In this document: piece by piece, positions 49,591-58,597 of the stretch
Numbering within the stretch: position 1 is the stretch's first letter
Layout: each line of letters begins with the position of its first letter
Assembly (NCBI RefSeq): GCF_023094245.1
Contig: NZ_JALMEW010000005.1
Span: forward strand, 186,001-250,000
DNA length: 64,000 bases
DNA from: Halomonas getboli
Lineage (GTDB): Bacteria > Pseudomonadota > Gammaproteobacteria > Pseudomonadales > Halomonadaceae
Reading direction: 5' to 3'
Position numbers and translations under genes: made by a program
The notes under the pieces: generated by a model
Told to the model about the DNA's origin: nothing
The model's database searches: none
What the model saw: only the letters and a program-made list of their open reading frames with translations

Positions 49591-50211
49591 ATGCTCAAGA
49601 CGCTTCGCCGCTTGGTCGACCGCCACCGCCACGCCCACGGCCAGTATGGCTGGCTGTTCCGCCCCTATACCGGCGAGGAGCTGGTGGCGCTGGCCGTGCA
49701 GTCCACCGGCGGCGACGTGCGCAGCGCCGAGCCGCTGGCCATCGCCGCGGTGCGCCTGCGCGGCGACCGGGTGCTGACCAGCGAGTCGCTGGAGCTCAGG
49801 CTGGCGCTGCCGAAGGGGCTCGACGCCGAGGCGCTGCGTCGCCATGGCCTGCGCGGCATCGATCTCGACGACGGCGTGTCGATGGACCAGGCGCTGGCGC
49901 GGCTGCTCGACTTCGTCGGCAATCGCCCGCTGGTGGGCTGGCGCCTGGATCGCGATCTGGCGCTGCTCAACCGCCAGCTGCGTGCCCGGTTCGGCTTCGA
50001 GCTGCCCAACGCCGGCATCGACCTGGTGCAGCGCTACCAGCGCCATCACCATCACTCGCGGCTCGAGGTGGCGCCGGCCTTCGAGCGGGTCGCCGAGCAG
50101 CTCGAGGTGCCGCTGATGGGCCGCCACAGCGTGCTGGGCACCGCCGTGACCACCGCCCTGATGCACCTGCGGCTGGATCGCGATGCGGCGCTCGCTCATC
50201 GCAGTGGCTGA
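49591..50211 (+). CDS. DnaQ-fold (3'-5' exonuclease-like) protein, catalytic residues lost
   Basis: 206 residues. The overall pattern is that of DEDDh exonucleases, but ExoI, usually DLETTG, reads AVQSTG (residues about 35-40), so Asp and Glu are replaced by Ala and Gln. ExoII LVGWRLDRDLALLNRQL keeps its Asp. ExoIII HSVLGTAVTTAL keeps His but has Thr where Asp is expected. Activity is therefore doubtful. It lies 40 bases after the DUF294 gene; this pairing is known in pseudomonads, where the exonuclease looks intact. The codon use is ordinary, so it appears maintained. Confidence 0.8.
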   Translation: MLKTLRRLVDRHRHAHGQYGWLFRPYTGEELVALAVQSTGGDVRSAEPLAIAAVRLRGDRVLTSESLELRLALPKGLDAEALRRHGLRGIDLDDGVSMDQALARLLDFVGNRPLVGWRLDRDLALLNRQLRARFGFELPNAGIDLVQRYQRHHHHSRLEVAPAFERVAEQLEVPLMGRHSVLGTAVTTALMHLRLDRDAALAHRSG

Positions 50212-50296
50212 GCGGGCACCACGTCGCCAGCCTCGCGACGGGATGGTAGGATAGCTGCCCTTTCCATTCCCCCGATGCCCTGGCAGCGCCACGATC

Positions 50297-51211
<915 letters not shown>

Positions 51212-51259
51212 GCGGGAAGCCTGAAGAGCGGCGCTTCGCGCCTGGAAGAGGGAAGCAAA

Positions 51260-51297
51260 ACCGCCCCCATGCGCTTGCCATGGGGGCGGTGCTCTTT
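51260..51297. terminator. Terminator between ttcA and anr
   Basis: A perfect 12-bp stem ACCGCCCCCATG with its complement, a 7-base loop, A-rich on the left and GCTCTTT on the right. Confidence 0.85.
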
Positions 51298-51321
51298 ACG
51301 CTGTTTTCCAGCTTCCAGTCG

Positions 51322-52065
51322 TCAGCGGCAGCCCTCTTCCTCGGCCAGCCGGGCCAGGGCGTCCAGGTCGAGGATATTCACCTCGCGGCCGGAGACGGCC
51401 ACCAGGCCCTGCTGCTGGAAGCGTCCCAGAATGCGGCTGACGGTTTCCACGGCCAGGCCCAGGTAGTTGCCGATGTCGGCTCGTGACATGGAGAGGCGGA
51501 AGCTGTAGGGGGAGTAGCCGCGGCGCCGGAAACGGTCGGAGAGGCTGGCGAAGAAGGTGGCCAGCCGCTGGTCGGCGGTCTTGCGCGACAGCAGGCGCAT
51601 CATGCGGCGATCGTCGCGCATCTCCTTGCTCATGCTGCGATAGAGCTGGGTGCGGAGCTCCGGCAGGCGCTCGGAGAGAGCGTCCAGGCGGTCGAAGGGA
51701 ATCTCGCACACGGTGGTGGTCTCGAGCGCGATCACCGAGCCCGGATAGGTGGATTCGTCGATGCCGTCGAGGCCGACCAGCTCGCTGGGCAGATAGAAGT
51801 TGGTCAGCTGCTCCGTGCCGCCGCCTTCGCTGGTGATCTGCTTGAGGCTGCCGGAGCGCACCGCGTAGACGCTGGTGAAGGGGCTGTCCTGGCGGAACAG
51901 TGACTCGCCCTTCTTGAGCGGCGGCCGGCGGCGGATGATGGCATCGAACTGGTCGATGTCCTCGAACTCGAGGGCCAGGGGCAGACACAGGGAACTCAGG
52001 CTGCAGGTCCGGCAGCGGGTCTCGTGCAGCAGTGAGCGGCGCCTGCCGGCTGCGGTATCGGGCAT
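51322..52065 (-). CDS. Oxygen-sensing FNR/ANR-type transcriptional regulator
   Basis: 247 residues of the CRP/FNR family. Four cysteines match the 4Fe-4S cluster ligands: Cys18, Cys21, Cys27 (RCRTCSLSSLC) and Cys120 (TTTVCEIPFD). The cNMP-like barrel and the C-terminal helix-turn-helix (SRADIGNYLGLAVETVSRIL; recognition helix with VETVSR) indicate FNR-type TTGAT boxes. It should activate the adjacent cbb3 oxidase genes under low oxygen, and such a box is present upstream of ccoN. The protein is called Anr in pseudomonads. Confidence 0.95.
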   Translation of the reverse strand: MPDTAAGRRRSLLHETRCRTCSLSSLCLPLALEFEDIDQFDAIIRRRPPLKKGESLFRQDSPFTSVYAVRSGSLKQITSEGGGTEQLTNFYLPSELVGLDGIDESTYPGSVIALETTTVCEIPFDRLDALSERLPELRTQLYRSMSKEMRDDRRMMRLLSRKTADQRLATFFASLSDRFRRRGYSPYSFRLSMSRADIGNYLGLAVETVSRILGRFQQQGLVAVSGREVNILDLDALARLAEEEGCR

Positions 52066-52133
52066 GCTGTCCTCCTTGATCGGGGCTTGCCTCCCCCATT
52101 ATGGCGGATAGGCCCGGTCAGGGCATAGCATCC

Positions 52134-53123
52134 TTAGGTGGCGCCCGCGCCGAGATGACCGATGTGCCGCCAGTGTCCGGAGGCGGTGGCCAGCCGTCCC
52201 GCGTCCAGCGCCGCGGCGTAGTCGCGGGGCGCGCAGGCGTTGCAGGCCACGGCCTCGGGCAGCCGTGAGACGGCGCCGGTGCCGAGCCCCAGCCGGTCGC
52301 GGGCCCGTTCCCGTCGCGCCTGGGCAAGGGCATCCTCCAGGGCGGCGCCCTGACGGGCGTAGGAACCGCGTCCCAGTGCTCGATAGCCGGCCTCGACCAG
52401 GCGTTCGTCGACCCGGGCCAGCAGCGCCGGCGGCAGCGCCGATTCGCCCTCCTGCCAGTGATGCTCCGTGCGCAGCGAGATCCGCGGCGGCGTCATGGTG
52501 AGCAGCGCGGCCAGGGGCGCGACGGTCTCCTGGGCCGGTGTCGGCGTGGGCACCACCAGCACCAGGTTCAGCGAGTGCCAGCCCATGCGCACGGTCTCGT
52601 CGAGCAGCGGCTCGATGCGTGACTGCAGCCGCGTCAGGGTGTCCAGGTGGCCGGCCGCCGGCAGCCGCACGATCAGCTTCAGGCGGTTGAAGCCCAGTGC
52701 CTCCAGATGGCGCAGGGTCAGGATGTCCGTGGCGCGGGGATCGAGCTCGACGGTGAAGTCGCGCTGGCGGCCCGGGTCGAAGGGAAAGCGCGAGGCCAGC
52801 CGGTCGACCAGCTCGCTCATGCGCGACAGGCTCAGCCAGGGCGGCAGGCTGCCGCTCCAGTGCAGCGCCTCCAGCCGGCGTCCCGGCGCCAGGCAGCGAC
52901 GCACCAGCACCATTTCGCGATCCAGTCGGGCCAGGTCGACCTCGAACGGGTCCATGCCCTTGCCGCGATCGACGCGGACGTCGCCGTCGTGGCGCAGCGG
53001 CAGGCGCAGATGCAGTGACAGCGGACGGGCCTGAGCGTTGCTGGCGTTCAGCGCCGCGGCATAGTCGTCGGCGCCGAAGTCGGCGCTGCCGGTGACGGGC
53101 ATGGCAGGATTCCGGGAGTGCAT
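52134..53123 (-). CDS. HemN-like protein lacking radical-SAM cysteines
   Basis: 329 residues. It aligns over much of the HemN core: ALHWSGSLPPWLS for LHWGGGTPTYL, FTVELDPR for ISIEVDPR, LEALGFNRLKL for GFNRLSM, and GLGTGAVSRL for GMGVSAIS. The usual PFCHKLCYFCGC cluster motif reads PLRHDGDVRVDR, with no cysteine. The C-terminal HemN domain is mostly missing. So it cannot be an ordinary coproporphyrinogen III dehydrogenase. It occupies the place of hemN between the oxidase assembly genes and anr. Start at 53123 or 53102; neither has a clear RBS. Confidence 0.8.
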   Translation of the reverse strand: MHSRNPAMPVTGSADFGADDYAAALNASNAQARPLSLHLRLPLRHDGDVRVDRGKGMDPFEVDLARLDREMVLVRRCLAPGRRLEALHWSGSLPPWLSLSRMSELVDRLASRFPFDPGRQRDFTVELDPRATDILTLRHLEALGFNRLKLIVRLPAAGHLDTLTRLQSRIEPLLDETVRMGWHSLNLVLVVPTPTPAQETVAPLAALLTMTPPRISLRTEHHWQEGESALPPALLARVDERLVEAGYRALGRGSYARQGAALEDALAQARRERARDRLGLGTGAVSRLPEAVACNACAPRDYAAALDAGRLATASGHWRHIGHLGAGAT

Positions 53124-53190
53124 GTCGTCAGGCTAGCGGTCGCGGGGGCGGGCGGTGTTGCGCTGGGTCAAGCGCGTCGGCGATAGCGGC

Positions 53191-53913
53191 TCAGTGATGC
53201 TCGGCGTGGCCGGCCTCGTGGGGTATCGCGCCCGGCCACAGGCCCCACAGCTGCCACAGGGCGAAGCCGATGATCGCCAGCGCCGCCAGGGTGCGTGTGG
53301 CCGGGTGACGGATCAGGGCGCCGAGCCGACGCGCGGCCAGGCCGGTGGCCAGCAGCGCCGGCAGGGTGCCGAGCCCGAAAGCGCCCATCAGTGACGCCCC
53401 TCGCGCCGTGTCGGCACTGGCCAGGCTCCAGGTCAGCATCGAGTACACCAGCCCGCAGGGCAGCCAGCCCCAGACGGCGCCCAGGGCCACGGCCTGGGGC
53501 AGCCTCACCACCGGCATCAGCCGTCGACCGAGCGGTTCCAGATGGCGCCACAGGCGTCGGCCGAGCGCCTCGACCCGCAGCAGCCCCTTCCACCAGTCGG
53601 CGATGTAGAGCGCCATCAGGATCAGCATCGCCGCGGCCAGCAGCTGCAGCGCCAGGCGAATGCCCGGCGCCAGGCCGATCAGGGTGCCGAGCCCGGCGGC
53701 CAGGGCGCCGGCGAGCATGTAGCTGGCGATGCGCCCGAGGTTGTAGCCCAGCAGCAGGCCGCCGAGCCGCACCGGATGCCGCAGGCTCGGCGGCACGGCG
53801 AAGCTCAGGGCGCTCATGATACCGCCGCACATGCCGATGCAGTGGGCGCCGCCGAGCAGGCCGAAGACGAAGGCCGCGGCCAGCGGCGGCAGGTCGAGGG
53901 CATCCGGGCTCAT
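53191..53913 (-). CDS. SafE/TauE-type membrane protein of the cco cluster (CcoS-linked)
   Basis: 240 residues with about six membrane helices. The N-terminal LLGGAHCIGMCGGIMSALS motif has a conserved His/Cys/Met/Cys cluster suited to copper. Members of the sulfite exporter/DUF2892-like family (UPF0721, SafE group) at this position are required or helpful for copper delivery to the cbb3 oxidase in other bacteria. It overlaps ccoS by four bases (ATGA), indicating a shared operon. The transported metal is inference. Confidence 0.85.
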   Translation of the reverse strand: MSPDALDLPPLAAAFVFGLLGGAHCIGMCGGIMSALSFAVPPSLRHPVRLGGLLLGYNLGRIASYMLAGALAAGLGTLIGLAPGIRLALQLLAAAMLILMALYIADWWKGLLRVEALGRRLWRHLEPLGRRLMPVVRLPQAVALGAVWGWLPCGLVYSMLTWSLASADTARGASLMGAFGLGTLPALLATGLAARRLGALIRHPATRTLAALAIIGFALWQLWGLWPGAIPHEAGHAEHH

Positions 53914-54113
53914 CGTGCGTCCCGATCGTCGCGCGGCGGGGTGGACGGTCGGTCATGGCCGTCGTCGAGCGCGTCGTCATCGTCGAACAGGATGCGGTGG
54001 GCCGGGCCTTCCAGGTCCTCGAACTGGTCGTTTTGCACGGCCCAGAAGAAGGCCCAGACGGCCAGGCCGAGCAGGATCAGCGACAGCGGAATCAGCAGGT
54101 AGAGAATGCTCAT
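53910..54113 (-). CDS. ccoS: cbb3 oxidase maturation protein CcoS
   Basis: 67 residues. A single N-terminal membrane helix (YLLIPLSLILLGLAVWAFFW) is followed by AVQNDQFEDLEGPAHRILFD, the signature of CcoS. The acidic C-terminal tail is typical. Stop and start overlap the neighbouring genes by four bases on both sides (ccoI upstream, the SafE-like gene downstream). CcoS is needed for cofactor insertion into CcoN. Confidence 0.93.
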   Translation of the reverse strand: MSILYLLIPLSLILLGLAVWAFFWAVQNDQFEDLEGPAHRILFDDDDALDDGHDRPSTPPRDDRDAR

Positions 54114-56593
54114 GGGGCGTCCTTGATGGGGGAATCCGCGGCCATGTCGGGCGGCGGCTGGCGCGTGAGGCGCAGGGCATTGGCGACCACCACCAGCGAG
54201 CTGGCCGACATGCCCAGCGCCGCCAGCCAGGGCGGCACCCAGCCGAGCGCCGCCGGCGGCAGGGCCAGCAGGTTGTAGGCCAGTGCCCAGCCCAGGTTCT
54301 GGCGGATGTTGCGGCGGGTGGCGCGACCGACGTCGATGGCCTCGACCAGCCGCCCCAGGCGCGGGCCGAGCAGCACGGCGTCGGCCCGGGTGCGGGCGAG
54401 GTCGGTGGCGCCGTTCATGGCGAAGGCGATGTCGGCGCCGGCCAGCACCGGCACGTCGTTGATGCCGTCGCCGACCATCGCCACCCGCTGGCCCTCGGCC
54501 TGGCACGCGCGCAGCCGGGCCAGCTTGCCCTCGGGACTCGCGCCGGCGCGCCATTCGGCGATGCCCAGCCGCTCGGCCAGCGCCCGGGTGGGCGCCTCGG
54601 CATCGCCGGACAGCAGTTCCACCGCGATGCCCCGCGCCGCCAGCGCGGCAACGGTGGCGGCGGCGTCCTCCCGGGGCCGGTCGCCCAGGGCGAACCAGGC
54701 CCGCGGCTCGCCGTCCTCGGCGAGCAGCAGCCAGTGGCCTTGCTCGGGGCCATGGTCCGGACTCGCCGGAGCGTTCGGGGCCGCGAAGTCGGGCCGGCCG
54801 AGCCGCCAGGGGCGGCCGTCGATCACGCCGGCGAGGCCCTGGCCGGGACGGGCGATGACGTCGCGGGCAGTGATGTCGATGCGGCGATGGGAACGGAAGG
54901 CGCGGGCGATGGGGTGCTCGGAATGCGCCTCCAGCGCCGCGGCCACGGCCGTCAGGCGCGCGGGAGTGTCGGTGGTGGACAGCACGATCGTGCGCTCGAG
55001 CGTGATCTCGCCGCGGGTCAGGGTGCCGGTCTTGTCGAAGATCATGCGGTCGAGGCGGGGCAGGGTCTCCAGGGCGTCGGCACGGGTCAGCAGCACGCCG
55101 CGCCGGTATAGCCGGCCGTGGGCGGCGGTCAGGGCGGTGGGCGTGGCCAGCGCCAGGGCGCAGGGGCAGCTGACCACCAGCACCGAGAGCGTCACCCAGA
55201 AGGCCCGCTCGGAGTCGATGAACGACCAGGCCAGCCCGGTGGCGGCGGCGATCAGCAGCACCTGCAGCACGAAGTGATGCGCCAGCCGGGCGGCCTGGCG
55301 CGCGATGCGCGGGCGTTCGGCGAAGGCGCGGTCGGTGAGGTCGAGCAGCTGCGCCGCCCGGGCATCGTGGCCGGCCCGGGTCACGCGCACCGTCAGCGGG
55401 CTCTCGACGTTGTGGCTGCCGCCGGTCACCGGGTCCCCCACGCCGCGGGTCACCGGCAGCGCCTCGCCGGTGAGCATCGATTCGTCGAGGCTCGAGGCGC
55501 CCTGTTCGATCACGCCGTCGGCGGGCACGCCGTGGCCGGGCCGGACCAGCACCCGGTCGCCGGCGACCAGCTCGCTGGCGGGCAGGATGTGCTCCTCGCC
55601 GCCCGCGTCGAGGCGGATCGCCGACAGCGGCAGCACCCCGGCCAGGGCGTTGCCGCGGCGCCCGCTGCGCCGCCGGGCGCGGACCTCCAGCAAGCGGCCG
55701 GCCAGCAGGAAGAAGGTGAACATGGCCGCGGAGTCGAAGTAGACGTCGCCGTGGCCGACCAGCAGTGCCCAGCTGCTGGCGAGATAGGCGCCGGCGATGG
55801 CCAGCGACACCGGCACGTCCATGCCCAGCCGGCGGTTGCGCAGGTCGCGCCGCGCGCCGGCGAAGAACGGCTGGGCCGAATAGAGCACCACCGGCGTGGT
55901 CAGGGCGAAGGCCAGCCAGTGGAAGAGGGTATCGAAGTCGCCGCCCAGGCCGCCGTCGCCGGCCACGTAGAAGGGGATCGAGAACATCGCCACCTGCATC
56001 ATGCCCACCGCGGCCACGATCAGCCGGCGGATCTGGCGTCGCTCCTCGCGGTGGAGGCGGCGCTGGGCCTCGTCGGGCTCGTAGGGCTGGGCCGGATAGC
56101 CGATGGCGGCGAGCTCGGCGAGCAGCCGCGAGAAGGCGATGCGGTCCGGATCCCAGGCGATCCGGACCCGGTGCTGGGCGAGGTTGACCGCGCTGGCGCC
56201 GACGCCATCGAGGGCGTTGAGGCGATGCTCGATCAGCCAGGCGCAGGCCGCGCAGGTGATGCCCTCCACCGCCAGGGTGGCATGGACGCCGCCGTCGTCA
56301 TCGGCGTGCACGAAGCGAGCCTGCAGGCCCGGGTCGTCGAACACCGCCCAGGTCTCGGCATCCGCGGCGCGGCGGTCGTCGGGGCGCGACGGCAGTTGGC
56401 TGCGAAAGCGGTAGTAGCCGGCCAGGCCGCCGTCGACGATGGCGTGGGCCACCGCCTCGCAGCCGGGGCAGCACAGCGGATGCTCGGCGCCGTCGAGGGT
56501 CAGCGTCCAGGGGGCGTCGTCGGGCACCGAGGCGCCGCAGTGGTAGCAGGCGGCGGCGTCGATGAGAGCGCTCTGCGCGGTGGTGGCGGTCAT
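54110..56593 (-). CDS. ccoI: Copper-translocating P-type ATPase CcoI
   Basis: 827 residues. The N-terminal cysteine cluster (CYHCGASVPDD; CCPGCEAVAHAI) and an HMA domain with GITCAACAWLIEH precede eight membrane helices. The catalytic core has SCPCALALATPTAL, the phosphorylated DKTGTLTRG, and GDGINDVPVLAGADIAFAM. This is the FixI/CcoI copper exporter supplying CuB of the cbb3 oxidase. It follows fixH and overlaps ccoS. Confidence 0.95.
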   Translation of the reverse strand: MTATTAQSALIDAAACYHCGASVPDDAPWTLTLDGAEHPLCCPGCEAVAHAIVDGGLAGYYRFRSQLPSRPDDRRAADAETWAVFDDPGLQARFVHADDDGGVHATLAVEGITCAACAWLIEHRLNALDGVGASAVNLAQHRVRIAWDPDRIAFSRLLAELAAIGYPAQPYEPDEAQRRLHREERRQIRRLIVAAVGMMQVAMFSIPFYVAGDGGLGGDFDTLFHWLAFALTTPVVLYSAQPFFAGARRDLRNRRLGMDVPVSLAIAGAYLASSWALLVGHGDVYFDSAAMFTFFLLAGRLLEVRARRRSGRRGNALAGVLPLSAIRLDAGGEEHILPASELVAGDRVLVRPGHGVPADGVIEQGASSLDESMLTGEALPVTRGVGDPVTGGSHNVESPLTVRVTRAGHDARAAQLLDLTDRAFAERPRIARQAARLAHHFVLQVLLIAAATGLAWSFIDSERAFWVTLSVLVVSCPCALALATPTALTAAHGRLYRRGVLLTRADALETLPRLDRMIFDKTGTLTRGEITLERTIVLSTTDTPARLTAVAAALEAHSEHPIARAFRSHRRIDITARDVIARPGQGLAGVIDGRPWRLGRPDFAAPNAPASPDHGPEQGHWLLLAEDGEPRAWFALGDRPREDAAATVAALAARGIAVELLSGDAEAPTRALAERLGIAEWRAGASPEGKLARLRACQAEGQRVAMVGDGINDVPVLAGADIAFAMNGATDLARTRADAVLLGPRLGRLVEAIDVGRATRRNIRQNLGWALAYNLLALPPAALGWVPPWLAALGMSASSLVVVANALRLTRQPPPDMAADSPIKDAP

Positions 56594-56600
56594 GGCACGC

Positions 56601-57113
56601 TCAGACGCCGGGCGCCAGGACGATCTCGTCCTCGCTGGGGAAGCGGGCCTCGCCGGTCAGGCGCCAGGCGGGCTCGCCGCCGTCGTCGGGCTCCAGGTGC
56701 AGGTACCAGCGATGGCGCAGCGGCGCGTCGAGCATGGTGACGTAGCGCCCGGCGCGCACGTGCTCGAGCGTCAGCCGGCGATCGCGGTGGTTCTCCGTGG
56801 GGAAGATCAGCCTCAGGGTCAGCCGCTCGGGGCGTGCCTCGCCGGCCAGGTCGATCACCAGGTCGCCGGTGGTCGGATCGGCGCGCAGGCTGGCCGAGAG
56901 CCCCAGCGACTGGGCCCGTTCCTGCTTGGCGATCTGCTGGTTGATGGCCAGGCCTTCCTTGTAATAGTCGTCCGCCACGGTGCCGTCGAAGTAGTGAATC
57001 GAGAAGGCCAGGTAGACCAGACTGAAGGTCACCGAGGCGCCCAGCAGGCCGATCATGAACCAGGGCCAGAACTGCCTGTACCAGGGCGGGATGGTCTCGT
57101 GTTCCGCCGTCAT
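56601..57113 (-). CDS. ccoH: FixH/CcoH cbb3 oxidase assembly protein
   Basis: 170 residues with one N-terminal membrane helix (FMIGLLGASVTFSLVYLAFS) and a periplasmic beta-rich domain (LSLR/LRLIFPTENHRDRRLTLEHV). The opening PPWYRQFWPWFMIGLLG is typical of FixH. It starts immediately after ccoG (overlap of one base) and precedes ccoI. FixH helps assemble the oxidase. Confidence 0.9.
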   Translation of the reverse strand: MTAEHETIPPWYRQFWPWFMIGLLGASVTFSLVYLAFSIHYFDGTVADDYYKEGLAINQQIAKQERAQSLGLSASLRADPTTGDLVIDLAGEARPERLTLRLIFPTENHRDRRLTLEHVRAGRYVTMLDAPLRHRWYLHLEPDDGGEPAWRLTGEARFPSEDEIVLAPGV

Positions 57114-58528
57114 CAGCGAGTCTCTCCTATGAAGCGCCCGTCGCGCTCGAGGCGGATAGCGGGATCGTCGATGGCCTCCAGGCGCAGTCGGATCTCGTGG
57201 CTGGGGCGTGTCAGGGCGGCGGGCGGTGCGGTGACCTCGACCACCAGCCGACGCGAGGCGCCGGCGGGCACGCTGACCCGGTCGGTGTCGAGGGTCAGCC
57301 CCTCGAGGCCCGAGGCCGCGAGCCGGTAGGCGTGATCCTCGCGATCCAGATTGCGCACGGTCAGGGTGTAGACGTTACGGATTCTGCCGTCGTCGGTCAT
57401 CTGGAACAGCTGCTGGCGGCCGCGCTCGACCTCGAAGCCCAGCGGGGTGCGGTCGCCGATCGCCCAGGCGAACAGTCCGATCATCACCAGCAGCACCGCC
57501 AGATAGCCGAGCAGGCGTGGACGCAGCAGATGCGAGGGCTTGCCCTCGAGGGCGTTCTCGGTGGTATAGCGGATCAGCCCGCGGGGATAGCCCATGCGAT
57601 CCATGACGCTGTCGCAGGCGTCGATGCAGGCGGCGCAGGTGATGCATTCGTACTGCAGGCCGTCGCGGATGTCGATGCCGGTGGGGCAGACCTGCACGCA
57701 CAGCTCGCAGTCGATGCAGTCGCCGTGGCCGGCCTCGACGGCCTCGTCGTGGCTGAGGCGTCGGCTGCGCGGGCCACGGGGCTCGCCGCGGGCGGTATCG
57801 TAGGAGACGATCAGGGTGTCGGCGTCGAACATCACGCCCTGGAAGCGCGCGTAGGGGCACATGTAGATACACACCTGCTCGCGCAGCCAGCCGGCGTTGA
57901 GGTAGGTGAACAGGGTGAAGAAGCCGACCCAGAAGTACGACCAGCCGTGGGCCCCGAGGGTCGGCAGTTCCACCGCCAGCTCGCGAATCGGTGTGAAGTA
58001 GCCGACGAAGGTCAGTCCGGTGGCGGCGGCGATGGCCAGCCAGACGGCGTGCTTGGCGAGCTTGCGGCGCAGCTTGTCGGCGTCCCAGCCGCGCTTGTCG
58101 AGCTTGATGCGCCGGTTGCGCGGCCCCTCGAGGCGGTGCTCGACCCAGATGAACAGGAAGGTCCAGACGCTCTGCGGGCAGGTGTAGCCGCACCACACGC
58201 GGCCGGCGAACACGGTGATGAAGAACAGGCCGAAGGCGCAGATGATCAGCAGCCAGGAGAGCAGCATGAACTCCTGGGGATAGAAGGTGGCGGCGAAGAT
58301 GTGGAACTCCCGGCCGGGCAGGTCGAACCATACCGCCGGACGATCGCCCCAGGGAATCCACGGGATCAGGAAGTAGGCCAGCAGCAGCGCCCAGTTGGCG
58401 CCGCGCCGCAGGCGCTGGAAGGCGCCCTTGATCTCGCGCACGTAGAGGTGGCGGCGGCGGGCGTACATCGCCTGGCTGACGGTGTCGCCGGCGTCGGTGA
58501 TGTCGCGGTGGGGTATCTTGTCGCTCAT
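57113..58528 (-). CDS. ccoG: CcoG/RdxA 4Fe-4S membrane protein
   Basis: 471 residues. Several membrane helices in the N-terminal half (LLAYFLIPWIPWG; LLIICAFGLFFITVFAGRVWCGYTCPQSVW) surround a CGYTCP motif. Two ferredoxin-like clusters, CIDCELCVQVCPTGIDI and CITCAACIDACDSVMDR, follow, and a C-terminal FixG Ig-like domain ends the protein. CcoG is a copper reductase for oxidase maturation in Rhodobacter. It overlaps fixH and starts 69 bases after ccoP. Confidence 0.95.
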   Translation of the reverse strand: MSDKIPHRDITDAGDTVSQAMYARRRHLYVREIKGAFQRLRRGANWALLLAYFLIPWIPWGDRPAVWFDLPGREFHIFAATFYPQEFMLLSWLLIICAFGLFFITVFAGRVWCGYTCPQSVWTFLFIWVEHRLEGPRNRRIKLDKRGWDADKLRRKLAKHAVWLAIAAATGLTFVGYFTPIRELAVELPTLGAHGWSYFWVGFFTLFTYLNAGWLREQVCIYMCPYARFQGVMFDADTLIVSYDTARGEPRGPRSRRLSHDEAVEAGHGDCIDCELCVQVCPTGIDIRDGLQYECITCAACIDACDSVMDRMGYPRGLIRYTTENALEGKPSHLLRPRLLGYLAVLLVMIGLFAWAIGDRTPLGFEVERGRQQLFQMTDDGRIRNVYTLTVRNLDREDHAYRLAASGLEGLTLDTDRVSVPAGASRRLVVEVTAPPAALTRPSHEIRLRLEAIDDPAIRLERDGRFIGETR

Positions 58529-58572
58529 GGCAGGCTCTCGGCAGGCGGCCTCGCGCGGGAGGATGGCGGCGG

Positions 58573-58588
58573 GGCGGGGTGCCCCGCC
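58573..58588 (-). terminator. Intercistronic hairpin between ccoP and ccoG
   Basis: GGCGGGG-TG-CCCCGCC in the 69-base gap. It may stabilise or attenuate the ccoNOQP messenger relative to the downstream assembly genes. Confidence 0.5.
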
Positions 58589-58597
58589 ATCCGGGGC

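Noticed and set aside
52134..53123. Frameshifted or broken hemN
   Set aside because: One continuous frame with the usual codon bias; the cysteine motif region is substituted in frame rather than interrupted.
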